From Fen-549 sp964636655 (GTDB taxonomy: Bacteria > Actinomycetota > Thermoleophilia > Gaiellales > Gaiellaceae), in contig CAZWTK010000002.1 of NCBI GenBank assembly GCA_964636655.1, forward strand, positions 1 through 64,000: a stretch of DNA of 64,000 bases, given 5' to 3'. The position numbers and the translations under genes are program-made. Numbering within the stretch: the first letter of the stretch is position 1; each line of letters starts with the position of its first letter. Shown here in pieces: positions 25,281 through 33,588 of the stretch. The notes beneath the pieces are model-generated. The model worked only from the letters and a program-made list of their open reading frames with translations, had not been told where the DNA came from and ran no database searches.

Positions 25281-25682
25281 ATGAAAAAGAGTCACGTGTT
25301 CGTACTGGCAGTGCTGATAGCCGGCGGCGCGACGCTCGGCACCTTCGCACTCACCCGCACCACCGAGCTCGGCGTCCAGGCGCGAGCGACCTCGACCAAG
25401 GACGTCGACGCCGTCGTCGCCACGCGCACGCGTCAGCTCGACGCTATGGAGATTTCACTGCGCAAGGCGCTTGCGAAAAAGCCGCCGCGGCTGCCGGCGT
25501 TGCCGAAGCTCGAGGCTCCACCTCCGCAGCCGGCTCCGCGCGTTTACGCGTCGTCGCCGGTGGCGGCCGCCGCACCGGCGCCCGTGACGGTAACACGCGC
25601 CGCCGCTCCGGCACCGGCCGCCGGGCAAGCGACGGCGCATGAGCGTGAGCACGAATCCTCGGGAGGCGAGCTCGATGACTAA
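25281..25682 (+). CDS. small membrane-anchored protein A' (redox island, copy 2)
   Basis: 133 residues from ATG 25281 (an ATG at 25263 would add six). N-terminal anchor at ~5-24 with LGTFALTRTTELG matching protein A, then a helical segment and a long Pro/Ala-rich tail ending EHESSGGELDD. It overlaps gene B' as ATGACTAA, exactly as in copy 1, so the gene pair was duplicated as a unit. It lacks the VTG-x-A motif of copy 1. Function unknown. Confidence 0.7.
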   Translation: MKKSHVFVLAVLIAGGATLGTFALTRTTELGVQARATSTKDVDAVVATRTRQLDAMEISLRKALAKKPPRLPALPKLEAPPPQPAPRVYASSPVAAAAPAPVTVTRAAAPAPAAGQATAHEREHESSGGELDD

Positions 25683-26088
25683 CGGCCTCGGTCGCATCTA
25701 CGCGATCACGCTGGCGATCGTCGTCTTCTTCCTTTCCTGGGCGGTCATCGCCGCCAGGCCCTGGGTGGAGGCGCCCGCGGCCAAGACCGACCCCCGCATC
25801 GTCGCCCTGGACGCGCGTGAGCGCAAGCTGCACAAGGAAGCGATCGCGGTCAGGGCAATCGTCCAGAAGCGCTGGAACGTCTACCACGCCCGGCTCACCA
25901 GACGAAAGCGCCTGATCGCTGTTCGCAAGAAGGCGCAACAGGCACTCGCAACGCAACAGGCGCTCGTGGCCCGGCAAACGCGGGTCGTTCAATCGACGTC
26001 TTCTTCACAGTCGGCTCCCGCACCCTCGGCGCCGATCGTGAGAGTCGCTCCCGCCTCGCCACCCGCTACGCAAACGAAGACTTCCTGA
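25675..26088 (+). CDS. small membrane-anchored protein B' (redox island, copy 2)
   Basis: 137 residues. It shares MTN-x-x-GR, VVFF-x-x-WAV-x-AARPW and DPR-x-x-AL-x-AR with protein B, followed by a basic helical segment (QKRWNVYHARLTRRKR) and a Ser/Pro/Ala tail. It is more basic than copy 1. Placed 29 nt before ferredoxin 2. The conserved RW-x-x-Y-x-x-x-L-x-R-K motif in both copies is the likely functional core. Confidence 0.7.
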   Translation: MTNGLGRIYAITLAIVVFFLSWAVIAARPWVEAPAAKTDPRIVALDARERKLHKEAIAVRAIVQKRWNVYHARLTRRKRLIAVRKKAQQALATQQALVARQTRVVQSTSSSQSAPAPSAPIVRVAPASPPATQTKTS

Positions 26089-26117
26089 TCAGCGAACCGA
26101 CCCGAAAGGAGCAAGCC

Positions 26118-26327
26118 ATGTACCGAATAGAAGTCGACCGGCAACTGTGTAGCGGCTTCGGCTCATGCATCGACGCCGCGCCGACGCTCTTCGAGCTCGA
26201 TCGCTCGGGGATCGCCTCACTGCTCGCCTCGGAGAGCGAGGACGGCGCCGTGCTAGAAGCGGCCAGATCGTGCCCGATGGGCGCAATCGCCGTCTTCGAT
26301 CGCGAGAGCGGAGAGCAGGTGAGTTGA
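26118..26327 (+). CDS. [3Fe-4S]-type ferredoxin 2
   Basis: 69 residues, same length as ferredoxin 1 and clearly paralogous. The cluster ligands are CSGFGSC ... RSCPMGAI. Start ATG follows AAAGGAGCAAGCC. It sits one nt before the NAD(P)H-dependent reductase, so the two probably form a direct electron-transfer pair in the cytoplasm. Confidence 0.92.
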   Translation: MYRIEVDRQLCSGFGSCIDAAPTLFELDRSGIASLLASESEDGAVLEAARSCPMGAIAVFDRESGEQVS

Positions 26328-26328
26328 G

Positions 26329-27513
26329 ATGACGCGCCGGCCTGGAAACGTGGTTGTGGTGGGAACCGGTCTCGCCGGGCTGCGCAGCGCCGAGACGCTG
26401 CGCGCGCGCGGCTACGAAGGGCGCCTGACCCTGATCGGGGAGGAGACCCAGCTCCCCTACGAACGTCCCGCTCTGTCCAAGCAGCTCCTGGCCGGCAAGC
26501 GCTCGCCCGACCAGCTCGTTCTCAGGCAGCCGGAGTTCTTCGGAGAGCAGCAAATCGAGCTGGCGCTCGGCCGGCGGGTCGAGAAGATCTCGCCCGAGCG
26601 TCGAACAGTGTTGCTCTCCAACGGGAGTGAGCTTGTTTGGGACGCGCTCGTAATCGCCACGGGCGCACGTGCAAGACGCCTGCGCGGGCCCGAGACACCG
26701 GCCGGTGTCCACTACTTGCGCACTCTCTCCGACGCGCTCGCGCTCGGCGCCGAGTTCGTTCCGGGCAGGCGCCTAGCGGTTGTCGGAGCCGGCTTCATCG
26801 GCGCCGAGGTGGCCTCGACCGCCGTCTCCTTAGGCCTCGACGTGAGCGTGATAGAGCCCATGGCGGCGCCGCTCGAGCGCGTGCTCGGAACCGAGATCGG
26901 GCTGCTTCTCGCCGCGCGCTATCGCGACTACGGTGTTGACCTGCGCCTGGGTAGCGGTATGACCGGCTTCGTCAGCGGCAAGGACGGGCGCCTGCGCGCT
27001 CTCGAGCTCGGCGACGGGAGCGAGATCGCCTGCGACGTCGCCGTGATCGGAATCGGTGCCGAGCCGGCCGGCGAGCTGCTCGGCGGACGAGAGATCGAGA
27101 CCGACGCCTCCGGTCGCACCGAGTACGAGGGCATCTACGCCTGTGGAGACGTGGCCAGCTCCTGGCGACCTTCGCTGGGCCGGCGCCTGCGCATGGAGCA
27201 CTGGACGAGCGCGGCCGGGCAGGCCGCGGCGGTCGCGCGCACTATTCTCGGCGAGGAGAGCCTGCACGACGACGTTCCGTTCTTCTGGTCAGATCAATTC
27301 GGGCTTCGACTCCAGTACGTCGGCTTCGCCTCGGAGTGGGCAAACGTAGAAGTCGAAAACGACGGCGACAGCTTCTCGGTGCGCTACCTCGACGAGAGCG
27401 AGCGCCTACTGGCGGCGCTCGTCGCCAACCGCCCGAGTGACGTGGCGGCGCTACGCCGCGAGCTTGCCTTCAGCCGCATTCCCTCTGGCGAGCCCGAGCT
27501 GCAAGCCGCTTAG
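26329..27513 (+). CDS. NAD(P)H:ferredoxin reductase, BphA4/rubredoxin-reductase type
   Basis: 394 residues. FAD site VVVGTGLAGLRSAETL, active segment LPYERPALSKQLLAGK, second dinucleotide fold LAVVGAGFIGAEVAST for NAD(P)H, and YACGDVASSW followed by RMEHWTSAAGQAAAVA near the C-terminal third. It transfers hydride electrons from NAD(P)H via FAD to the ferredoxin encoded immediately upstream. It closes the plus-strand redox island. Confidence 0.93.
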   Translation: MTRRPGNVVVVGTGLAGLRSAETLRARGYEGRLTLIGEETQLPYERPALSKQLLAGKRSPDQLVLRQPEFFGEQQIELALGRRVEKISPERRTVLLSNGSELVWDALVIATGARARRLRGPETPAGVHYLRTLSDALALGAEFVPGRRLAVVGAGFIGAEVASTAVSLGLDVSVIEPMAAPLERVLGTEIGLLLAARYRDYGVDLRLGSGMTGFVSGKDGRLRALELGDGSEIACDVAVIGIGAEPAGELLGGREIETDASGRTEYEGIYACGDVASSWRPSLGRRLRMEHWTSAAGQAAAVARTILGEESLHDDVPFFWSDQFGLRLQYVGFASEWANVEVENDGDSFSVRYLDESERLLAALVANRPSDVAALRRELAFSRIPSGEPELQAA

Positions 27514-27528
27514 CGCGCCGACAGGCCG

Positions 27529-27915
27529 TTAGCGTCTCTGCGCGCTCGCGACCGCACCGTGTACGGCTGCGACTATCTCGCCCAGTTCCTGGTCCTTGGT
27601 CAGGCAGGCATAGGCGCCGGCGTCGATCAGCGCCTGGCGCTCGCGCTCGGTGGCGAGCCCGGTCAGGCAGACGACGGCCAGCGAGGCGAAGCGCTCGAGC
27701 AGGATTCGCGTCGCCTCGACGCCGTCCAGGCCGGGTAGGCGGTAGTCGAGCAGCACCACGTCGGGGCAGCTTTCGGCGCAGAACTCGAGCGCCGCTTCGG
27801 CGTCGGCCACCGAGCCCGCGATCTCGACGTCCGGGCGCAGTCCGAGCAGGAGCTCGAGCGCCTCGCGATAGACGGCGTTGTCCTCTACCAGCAGGATGCG
27901 CGGGATCTCGCTCAT
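27529..27915 (-). CDS. stand-alone receiver-domain response regulator
   Basis: 128 residues, receiver domain only: acidic pair VEDN, phospho-acceptor D57 (LLDYRLPGLDG), LTGLA and the Lys in CLTKDQEL. There is no output domain. It may act by protein-protein contact or as a phosphate sink. It is convergent with the reductase gene and ~120 nt downstream of dhaL on the same strand. Confidence 0.88.
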   Translation of the reverse strand: MSEIPRILLVEDNAVYREALELLLGLRPDVEIAGSVADAEAALEFCAESCPDVVLLDYRLPGLDGVEATRILLERFASLAVVCLTGLATERERQALIDAGAYACLTKDQELGEIVAAVHGAVASAQRR

Positions 27916-28038
27916 CGTTCGGCGTCGCGGCCGGAGATCGCCCTGGTCATCGTTTCATATTTCGCTAGCACGGTTCTTTCGCCTTCGTGACGACGCATCG
28001 GAAGAGGGATCGGCACCAGAGGGCGCGGCCGATAGCAG

Positions 28039-28722
28039 CTAGGACGAAACGAGCTTGAGCGCCGGCACCTCGACCACGGCGGGCTCGCCGGCAACCGCGC
28101 GGGCGATGGCCCGCAAACAGGCGAGTAGGCCCGCCGCCCCGGCATCGACGACGCCGGCCTCGCTCAGAATCGGGCTCTGCTCGCGCGTTCGTTCGAGCGC
28201 CTGCTCCCCGCGCTCGACCAGCCCGTCCAGACGCTGCTGGAGCGTTAACGATTTGCGCTTACGCCTGCGCGCCTCGTCGGCCAGCTCACGCATCAGGGTT
28301 AGAACCGTTCCCTCCGCCGGCTTGGCGACGGCCGAATACGCGGCATCGCGCGAGCGCTCCAGCATCGCTGCCAGCGCGCGCCCGTCGATGGATCCGGAGA
28401 CGGGAGCGGCCTCCACGGCCCCGCGCACGATCTGCGAGAGGATGACGCCCGAGGTGCCACGCGCTCTCATCAGCAAGGCACGGGCGAAATCCCGGCGAAA
28501 GGTGACCCGCCCGCTCGATTCGGTCGGCCCGAGCTCCTCGACCAGCGCGCGGACGGTGAGCACGAGGTTCATCCCCGTGTCGCCGTCGGGGACCGGATAG
28601 ACGTTCAGGCCGTCGATCCGCTGCCTCTCGCGCTCCAGCGCCTCTAGCGCCGCAAGCGCCAGCCGGCGCACGAGCGCGAGCTCGGCGCTAGCTCTGGCCG
28701 AATCAATCCCGAGATCGGACAT
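28039..28722 (-). CDS. DhaL/FakA-N-like kinase domain protein
   Basis: 227 residues. The DhaL nucleotide site is seen in NVYPVPDGDTGMNL, with GTSGVILSQI and the terminal GVVDAGAAGLL. FakA fatty-acid kinases carry this domain followed by ~330 residues that bind FakB; here the protein ends just after the DhaL domain. It follows rpmB and asp23, the common context of fakA/yloV. Either the C-terminal part was lost or it is encoded elsewhere, so fatty-acid kinase activity is uncertain. Confidence 0.85.
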   Translation of the reverse strand: MSDLGIDSARASAELALVRRLALAALEALERERQRIDGLNVYPVPDGDTGMNLVLTVRALVEELGPTESSGRVTFRRDFARALLMRARGTSGVILSQIVRGAVEAAPVSGSIDGRALAAMLERSRDAAYSAVAKPAEGTVLTLMRELADEARRRKRKSLTLQQRLDGLVERGEQALERTREQSPILSEAGVVDAGAAGLLACLRAIARAVAGEPAVVEVPALKLVSS

Positions 28723-29047
28723 CGTCGATTCGCACCTCCACCCGAGCGACCTCCAGCCCGGTCACCCGCTCGACCTCGTAGCTAACGCGCGAGCGCACGG
28801 TCGCCGCCACCTCGGCCAGATTGAGGCCGTAGGCGATCACCACCGCCAGCGTCAGCTCGACTCCACCCTGCGCGCTCGGTATCACCTCGACGCCGTGCCG
28901 GCGCCTGAGCGCGAACGCCCGGCGAATGCGCGCGCCGCGTCCAAGCCCGACGACGCCGTAGCACTCGTCCAGCGAGCGCTCGGCTATCTGAGCGATCGCC
29001 CGCGAGGAAACGAAGAGCTGCCCGAGCGCAGTCTTCTGTAGCTGCAT
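28703..29047 (-). CDS. Asp23/Gls24 family envelope stress protein
   Basis: About 114 residues from ATG 29047. Asp23/YloU pattern: LGQLFVSSRAIAQIAERSLDECYGVVGL ... GVEVIPSAQGGVELTLAVVIAYGLNLAEVAATVRSRV ... VARVEVRIDDV. It overlaps the DhaL gene by 20 nt, consistent with the common rpmB-asp23-dhaL arrangement, although a GNAT pseudogene on the other strand now separates it from rpmB. Confidence 0.9.
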   Translation of the reverse strand: MQLQKTALGQLFVSSRAIAQIAERSLDECYGVVGLGRGARIRRAFALRRRHGVEVIPSAQGGVELTLAVVIAYGLNLAEVAATVRSRVSYEVERVTGLEVARVEVRIDDVRSRD

Positions 29048-29193
29048 GGCTTCCACGGGTTCTTAGACCGCGAAGCGGGCGTGACGGTTGCTAAGGGAAA
29101 AAACAGCGAACGATTCTCGTGGGCACTTGAGTTGGGATGGCCCGTCCCGGTGGGAAAGGTCATCGGCGGGACATGGCGAGGCAGGGTCAATGG

Positions 29194-29694
29194 ATGAAGA
29201 TTCGACGGCTGAAAAAGGGCGACGGCGCCCTGTTGCGCGATGTCCGGCTGCGCGCTCTGAGAGATGCGCCTTACGCGTTCTCGTCTTGGTTTGAGCGAGA
29301 GGCGGATTACGCTCCCGCTGTCTGGGAGGACCGCGTTGCCCAGAGCGACTTAGGACGGGATGGTGCGGTGTTCGTGGCCGTCGAACGGAAACAAAGCCTG
29401 GGAATGGCAGCCGGCTATTTCGCCGGTGAAGAGCACGAGGTTGCGATGCTGTCTGGCATGTGCGTGAACGCGAGCGCGCGGCGCCGGCGGCTCGGGCGGA
29501 AGCTTGTCGAAGCGGTTGCCGCCTGAGCTCGCGACCCTGGCGCTCGTCGATTGAGGCTACTAGTGACGGATTGCGACGCGTCCCGGCCAGCCGCTGCGCT
29601 CTATCGCGGACCCGGCTTCGTCGAGACGGGTGAGCGCGAGGAGCTCGCATCGAACCCGTCGTACAGCGCGCTAATCATGCTTCGCTCGCTCTAG
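29194..29694 (+). pseudogene. GNAT acetyltransferase broken by an in-frame TGA
   Basis: From ATG 29194 the frame encodes a GNAT domain (MKIRRLKKGDGALLRDVRLR ... SGMCVNASARRRRLGRKLVEAVAA), then hits TGA at 29524-29526. The same frame continues with ARDPGARRLRLLVTDCDASRPAAALYRGPGFVETGE and stops at 29694. This is the normal C-terminal third of a GNAT, including the ALYRGPGF motif. The family usually has a Trp or similar residue at the stop position, so a single TGG-to-TGA change or a sequencing error explains it. It lies antisense to and inside the rpmB-asp23 context. Confidence 0.85.
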
Positions 29695-29809
29695 CGAGGT
29701 TTATGAGCCCGCTACTCGCCGTCGTGCGCGCGAGCGGGTGACTGACCCCGCCTCGGGCGGATGGAACGAGACATCCAAGCGCGATCGAGGACGGCGCACT
29801 AGAGGTTCT

Positions 29810-29998
29810 TTAGGCCTTCTCGACCTTGCCCGAGCGCAGGCAGCGCGTGCAGACGTAGGCGCGGCGGGCGACGCCGTTCACCTTGATCCGCACCCTTTGC
29901 AGGTTCGGGTCGAAGCGCCGCTTGGTGGCGACCATCGAGTGGCTGCGGTTGTTGCCGAAAGCCGGCCCCTTGCCGCAAACTGAGCAAACCTTGGACAT
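29810..29998 (-). CDS. rpmB: 50S ribosomal protein L28
   Basis: 62 residues: MSKVCSVCGKGPAFGNNRSH, then TKRRFDPNLQRVRIKVNG and the C-terminal VCTRCLRSGKVEKA. Two CxxC pairs mark the zinc-binding form. Full family length. Confidence 0.97.
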   Translation of the reverse strand: MSKVCSVCGKGPAFGNNRSHSMVATKRRFDPNLQRVRIKVNGVARRAYVCTRCLRSGKVEKA

Positions 29999-30088
29999 AG
30001 CCGGGGCAGTCTAGCTGAGAGCTGTCCTTGGGCGCCTACCGAAACGAATCACTTCGCCGCCCGGTGCGGTCGGCGGGTCTTCGTTCCG

Positions 30089-30901
30089 TTACGCGCGGTT
30101 GAGCGCGGTTCCCTTGAAGAAGGTGTAGGAGAACGTTCCGCCCGGATCTGTCGCCCTGTACATGTCGGCGATGCCCTTGTCCCAGCTCGACTCGTCCATC
30201 AAGCCCAACTCGAGCGCCTGCTCGCGCACCCCTTCGACCATGGCGATAAAGGTGTTCTTGGAGAAGCCCTCGACCAGATCGGGGCGGCTGTCGTCTACAT
30301 AGACCAGCCGTGGACTGACGTGGACGGTGTGAAAGCCGGCGCCGCTGAGCAGTGGATAGAGGCGCCGCCCGATCAGTGCATCGCCGCCGTGACGGGCCTG
30401 GATCTCGACCAGGCACTCGACCGTTCGCTCGGCCTCGGGCGTAGAGGGATGGCAGTACCAGGAGCCGTGATCGCCTTCGATCGCCGTGATCGAGCCGCCT
30501 TCGGCGAGCACGCGCCGCAGCTGAGCGAGCGCCCGCTCGGGCTCGGGCACGTGCTCGAGCAGGAAGCAGACGAAGACGTGGTCGAAGCTCTGCTCGGCGA
30601 AGGGAAGATCGAAGACATCGGCGATCTGGTAGCTGACGTTCGTGTAGCCGGCGGCCTGTGTCCGCGCTTTCGCCCGCTCGAGATGCTCCGGCGAGATGTC
30701 CACCGAGACGACCTCGGCCTCGGGACTGGAAGCGGCGAGGTGGACGGTCTGCGCGCCCGTACCGCAGCCGCACTCGAGCACACGTGCCCCGACGGGGTAG
30801 TGGGTGCCGGAATGGAGTAGCTCGGCCAGCGTGTCGGCCTGATCGGCGAGCCGCGCGGCCTCGCGCAAGGAGTAACCGTGAACGTAACCGGAGTCGCTCA
30901 T
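30089..30901 (-). CDS. class I SAM-dependent methyltransferase
   Basis: 270 residues from ATG 30901, nine nt after GAGAGG. SAM-binding motif ARVLECGCGTGAQTVHLA, acidic ribose-binding VSVDISPEHLERAKA, and the DVFDLPFAEQSFDHVFVCFLLEHV region typical of UbiE-like enzymes. The substrate is unknown. The C-terminal ~80 residues contain GFSKNTFIAMVEGVREQALELG. It is downstream of ribH with a 34-nt gap and may be the last gene of the riboflavin operon. Confidence 0.88.
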   Translation of the reverse strand: MSDSGYVHGYSLREAARLADQADTLAELLHSGTHYPVGARVLECGCGTGAQTVHLAASSPEAEVVSVDISPEHLERAKARTQAAGYTNVSYQIADVFDLPFAEQSFDHVFVCFLLEHVPEPERALAQLRRVLAEGGSITAIEGDHGSWYCHPSTPEAERTVECLVEIQARHGGDALIGRRLYPLLSGAGFHTVHVSPRLVYVDDSRPDLVEGFSKNTFIAMVEGVREQALELGLMDESSWDKGIADMYRATDPGGTFSYTFFKGTALNRA

Positions 30902-30935
30902 CTTGCAAGACCTCTCATTGCGGGCGCTCGGGAGA

Positions 30936-31640
30936 TTATCCGCCGGCGACGACGCGCAGGCGCGCGAAGGTGTCGGCCATCTCGAGCGCACTCTGTACGG
31001 CCTCGGCGCCCTTGCCTAACCTTGCTTGAGCCTGCTCCAGCGTATCGACGGTAAGTACGCCGAAGGCGACCGGCACGCCGGTCTCGATCCCGGCCAGAAG
31101 GAGGCCGCTTGCGGCCTCGCTGGCTACGTAGTCGAAGTGAGGCGTCTCGCCCCTGACGACGCAACCGAGCGCGACCACGCAGCTGTAGCGGCGCGATTTG
31201 GAGAGCGCCATCGCCGCCAGCGGCAACTCGAAGGCGCCGGGCACCGGCATGATCGTGATCGCGTCGCCGCCCACACCGAGACGCCCGAGCTCGCTCAGGG
31301 CGCTCTCCAGTAGCGCACTCGTGATCTCGCCGTTGAAGCGGCTGACCGCGATCGCCACCGAGCGGCCACCACCGGTGGGAACGCCCTCGATCGTGTGATA
31401 ACCGGGAGGAACGCTCAGCTCGCCACCTGCGTGCTCGCTCGGGTACTCGGGCTCGGCGCCGGCCTCGGCCGCCGCGAAGGCCGGAGCGGCGTCATCTCCG
31501 GCTGCGGACTCCTGCGGCGACGCGCTCTCGGGATCGAGGGGAGGCCTCAACGCCTCGTAGCCGGGCTGTCCCGGCCAAGGATTTTGATCGAAGGGGCCCG
31601 GTTGGCCCTGGTCGGGTGTCGGCGGTCCCTGTGTGCTCAC
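30936..31640 (-). CDS. ribH: 6,7-dimethyl-8-ribityllumazine synthase with long N-terminal extension
   Basis: Penultimate riboflavin step. Residues ~90-234 are a standard lumazine synthase: AIAVSRFNGEITSALL, VPGAFELPLAA, ALGCVVRGETPHFDYV and GVLTVDTLEQAQAR. The first ~80 residues are low-complexity Pro/Ala/Glu/Gly and are absent from typical RibH. The GTG start overlaps the ribBA stop by 4 nt, which supports the long form, but an internal GTG (SVAIAV) could also be used. Confidence 0.93.
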   Translation of the reverse strand: MSTQGPPTPDQGQPGPFDQNPWPGQPGYEALRPPLDPESASPQESAAGDDAAPAFAAAEAGAEPEYPSEHAGGELSVPPGYHTIEGVPTGGGRSVAIAVSRFNGEITSALLESALSELGRLGVGGDAITIMPVPGAFELPLAAMALSKSRRYSCVVALGCVVRGETPHFDYVASEAASGLLLAGIETGVPVAFGVLTVDTLEQAQARLGKGAEAVQSALEMADTFARLRVVAGG

Positions 31641-32905
31641 TTCTCAGCCTCCAGCTCCGTATCGAGGTGTAGCCCTTGGTGGTGCAAACGATGTCCGAGC
31701 TTATCTCGTTTGGTCGCCAGGTAGCGCTCGTTCTCGGCGTTGGGCGGAATTACTATCGACACCTGCTCGACGATGGTCAGCCCGTAGCCCGCGATGTTGA
31801 GCTTGCGCGGGTTGTTGGTGAGCAGGCGGATGGTAGAGAGCCCGAGGTCGACGAGTATCTGATTGCCGATCCCCCATTCCCGCTCGTCGGCGCCGAAGCC
31901 TAGCTCCAGGTTGGCCTCGACCGTGTCGTATCCCTGCTCCTGCAACTCGTAGGTCTTGAGCTTGTTGAGCAGGCCGATACCGCGTCCTTCCTGGGACATG
32001 TAGAGGAGGACGCCACAGTTCTCCTCGGCGATGCGGGCGAGCGCGTAGTCGAGCTGCTCGCCACAGTCGCAGCGCAGCGAGTGGAACGTGTCTCCGGTCA
32101 GGCACTCCGAGTGGACGCGCACGAGCACGTTCTCGACGCCGTTCACCTCGCCCATCACGAGCGCCAGGTGGTACTTGCCGGTCAGCTTCTCGCGATAGGC
32201 GACGCATCTGAACTCACCGAAAGCGGTCGGCATCCGCACTGTCGTCACACGCTCGACCAGCATCTCGGTGGCGCGGCGATACTCGATCAGGTCGGCGATC
32301 GAGACGAGCTTGACTCCGTGCCTCGAGCAGTACTCGATCAGATCGGGAACGCGCGCCATGGTGCCGTCTTCCTTCATCACCTCGCAGATGACACCGGCGG
32401 GGATCAGTCCCGCCAGCTGCGCCAGGTCAACCGCGGCCTCGGTTTGACCGGCGCGCTCGAGCACGCCGCCCGGACGAGCCCTGAGCGGGAAGACGTGACC
32501 CGGCCGGACGATATCGGCGGCGTCCTTGCTGGGGTCGATCGCAACCTGGACGGTATGCGAGCGGTCGTGGGCGGAGATTCCGGTCGTGATTCCCTCGCGG
32601 GCCTCGATCGAGACGGTGAAAGCGGTCTGGTTGGGCGCCTCGTTACGCTCGGTCATCTGCTCCAGGCCGAGCGCGTCACAACGTTCCGGCGTGAGCGCCA
32701 GACAGACCAGTCCGCGCGCATTGGTGGCCATGAAGTTGATCGCCTCGGGGGTGGCAAACTGGGCCGCGATGGTCAGGTCGCCCTCGTTCTCGCGATCGGC
32801 GGCATCCACGACCACTACGAAGCGCCCGCTCCGGATATCTTCGATCGCGTCTTCGATCGAAGCGAAAGTGATGCTCGGACTCTCGCCCTTCGCGTCCGCT
32901 GTCAT
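31637..32905 (-). CDS. ribBA: bifunctional DHBP synthase / GTP cyclohydrolase II
   Basis: 422 residues from ATG 32905, behind GGGGAGG. The N-terminal half is 3,4-dihydroxy-2-butanone-4-phosphate synthase (FVVVVDAADRENEGDL, HVFPLRARPGGVLERAGQTEA). The C-terminal half is GTP cyclohydrolase II with zinc ligands in SECLTGDTFHSLRCDCG and YMSQEGRGIGL. It supplies both precursors of riboflavin. It is coupled to ribE upstream and ribH downstream by 4-nt overlaps. Confidence 0.97.
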   Translation of the reverse strand: MTADAKGESPSITFASIEDAIEDIRSGRFVVVVDAADRENEGDLTIAAQFATPEAINFMATNARGLVCLALTPERCDALGLEQMTERNEAPNQTAFTVSIEAREGITTGISAHDRSHTVQVAIDPSKDAADIVRPGHVFPLRARPGGVLERAGQTEAAVDLAQLAGLIPAGVICEVMKEDGTMARVPDLIEYCSRHGVKLVSIADLIEYRRATEMLVERVTTVRMPTAFGEFRCVAYREKLTGKYHLALVMGEVNGVENVLVRVHSECLTGDTFHSLRCDCGEQLDYALARIAEENCGVLLYMSQEGRGIGLLNKLKTYELQEQGYDTVEANLELGFGADEREWGIGNQILVDLGLSTIRLLTNNPRKLNIAGYGLTIVEQVSIVIPPNAENERYLATKRDKLGHRLHHQGLHLDTELEAEK

Positions 32906-33501
32906 CTCTCCAACCTCCCCGCTATCAAGCGCTCGACGTACTTGGCGATCACGTCGGCCTCGAGGTTGACGGCGTCGCCGGGCTTCGCCTTGCCAAGCGT
33001 CGTCACCTCGAGCGTGTGCGGGATGAGCGCCACGGCAACCGCATCGTCTGCCAGTTCGGCGATGGTCAGCGACACGCCCGCGACCGTGAGCGAGCCCTTC
33101 TCCACGCAGTAGCGAAGAACGTCGAGTGGGACCTCGAGCCACATGCGCACGCCGTCGCCCTCGGGCTCGATCGAACGCACACGCCCAACCGCGTCGACGT
33201 GACCTTGCACGTAGTGTCCTCCAAGCGGCTCGCCGACACGAATCGCCGGCTCCAGGTTCGCGCCCTGCCCTACGCCGAGCGAGCCGACAGCGCTACGCGA
33301 GAGCGTCTCGGCGCTGAGATCGAAAGCGAGCGCCTCGCCCTGCCTGCCGACGACGGTCAGACAGCAACCGTCGACGGCCACCGAGTCGCCGATCTCGAGC
33401 TCGCCGGCGAGACCGGGCGCAGCGATTACAAGGCGCGCCTGCTCCTCGCCGCCCTCGAACGAGACGACGCTACCGAGCTCTCTGACGATGCCTGTGAACA
33501 C
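32902..33501 (-). CDS. ribE: riboflavin synthase alpha chain
   Basis: 199 residues from GTG 33501, giving the canonical MFTGIVRELG start. Two tandem lumazine-binding repeats: VDGCCLTVV ... HYVQGHVDA and VAGVSLTIAEL ... IPHTLEVTTLG. It condenses two lumazines to riboflavin. The frame remains open upstream to 33636, but the leader contains a strong hairpin and no conserved protein. Confidence 0.95.
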   Translation of the reverse strand: MFTGIVRELGSVVSFEGGEEQARLVIAAPGLAGELEIGDSVAVDGCCLTVVGRQGEALAFDLSAETLSRSAVGSLGVGQGANLEPAIRVGEPLGGHYVQGHVDAVGRVRSIEPEGDGVRMWLEVPLDVLRYCVEKGSLTVAGVSLTIAELADDAVAVALIPHTLEVTTLGKAKPGDAVNLEADVIAKYVERLIAGRLER

Positions 33502-33556
33502 TCCAGCAAGGCTACTAGCAGCGCGCCCTTCGGGGGAAGGTAGGGTGCCTCGAGAA

Positions 33557-33588
33557 GAGGCCGGAACGCCGTGCAGCGCTCCGGCCTC
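33557..33588 (-). promoter_or_regulatory. hairpin in ribE leader
   Basis: A perfect 9-bp stem GAGGCCGGA / TCCGGCCTC with a 14-nt loop lies ~55-90 nt upstream of the ribE start, and an adjoining GC-rich helix can form around 33530-33545. This could be an attenuator. I do not see a full FMN-riboswitch consensus here. Confidence 0.45.

Noticed and set aside
27912..28145. Open frame upstream of the lone receiver gene, with a 4-nt overlap
   Set aside because: Most of it is antisense-like Arg/Pro/Ser sequence overlapping dhaL. Only 28 codons are free and they lack a ribosome site and any recognisable motif.
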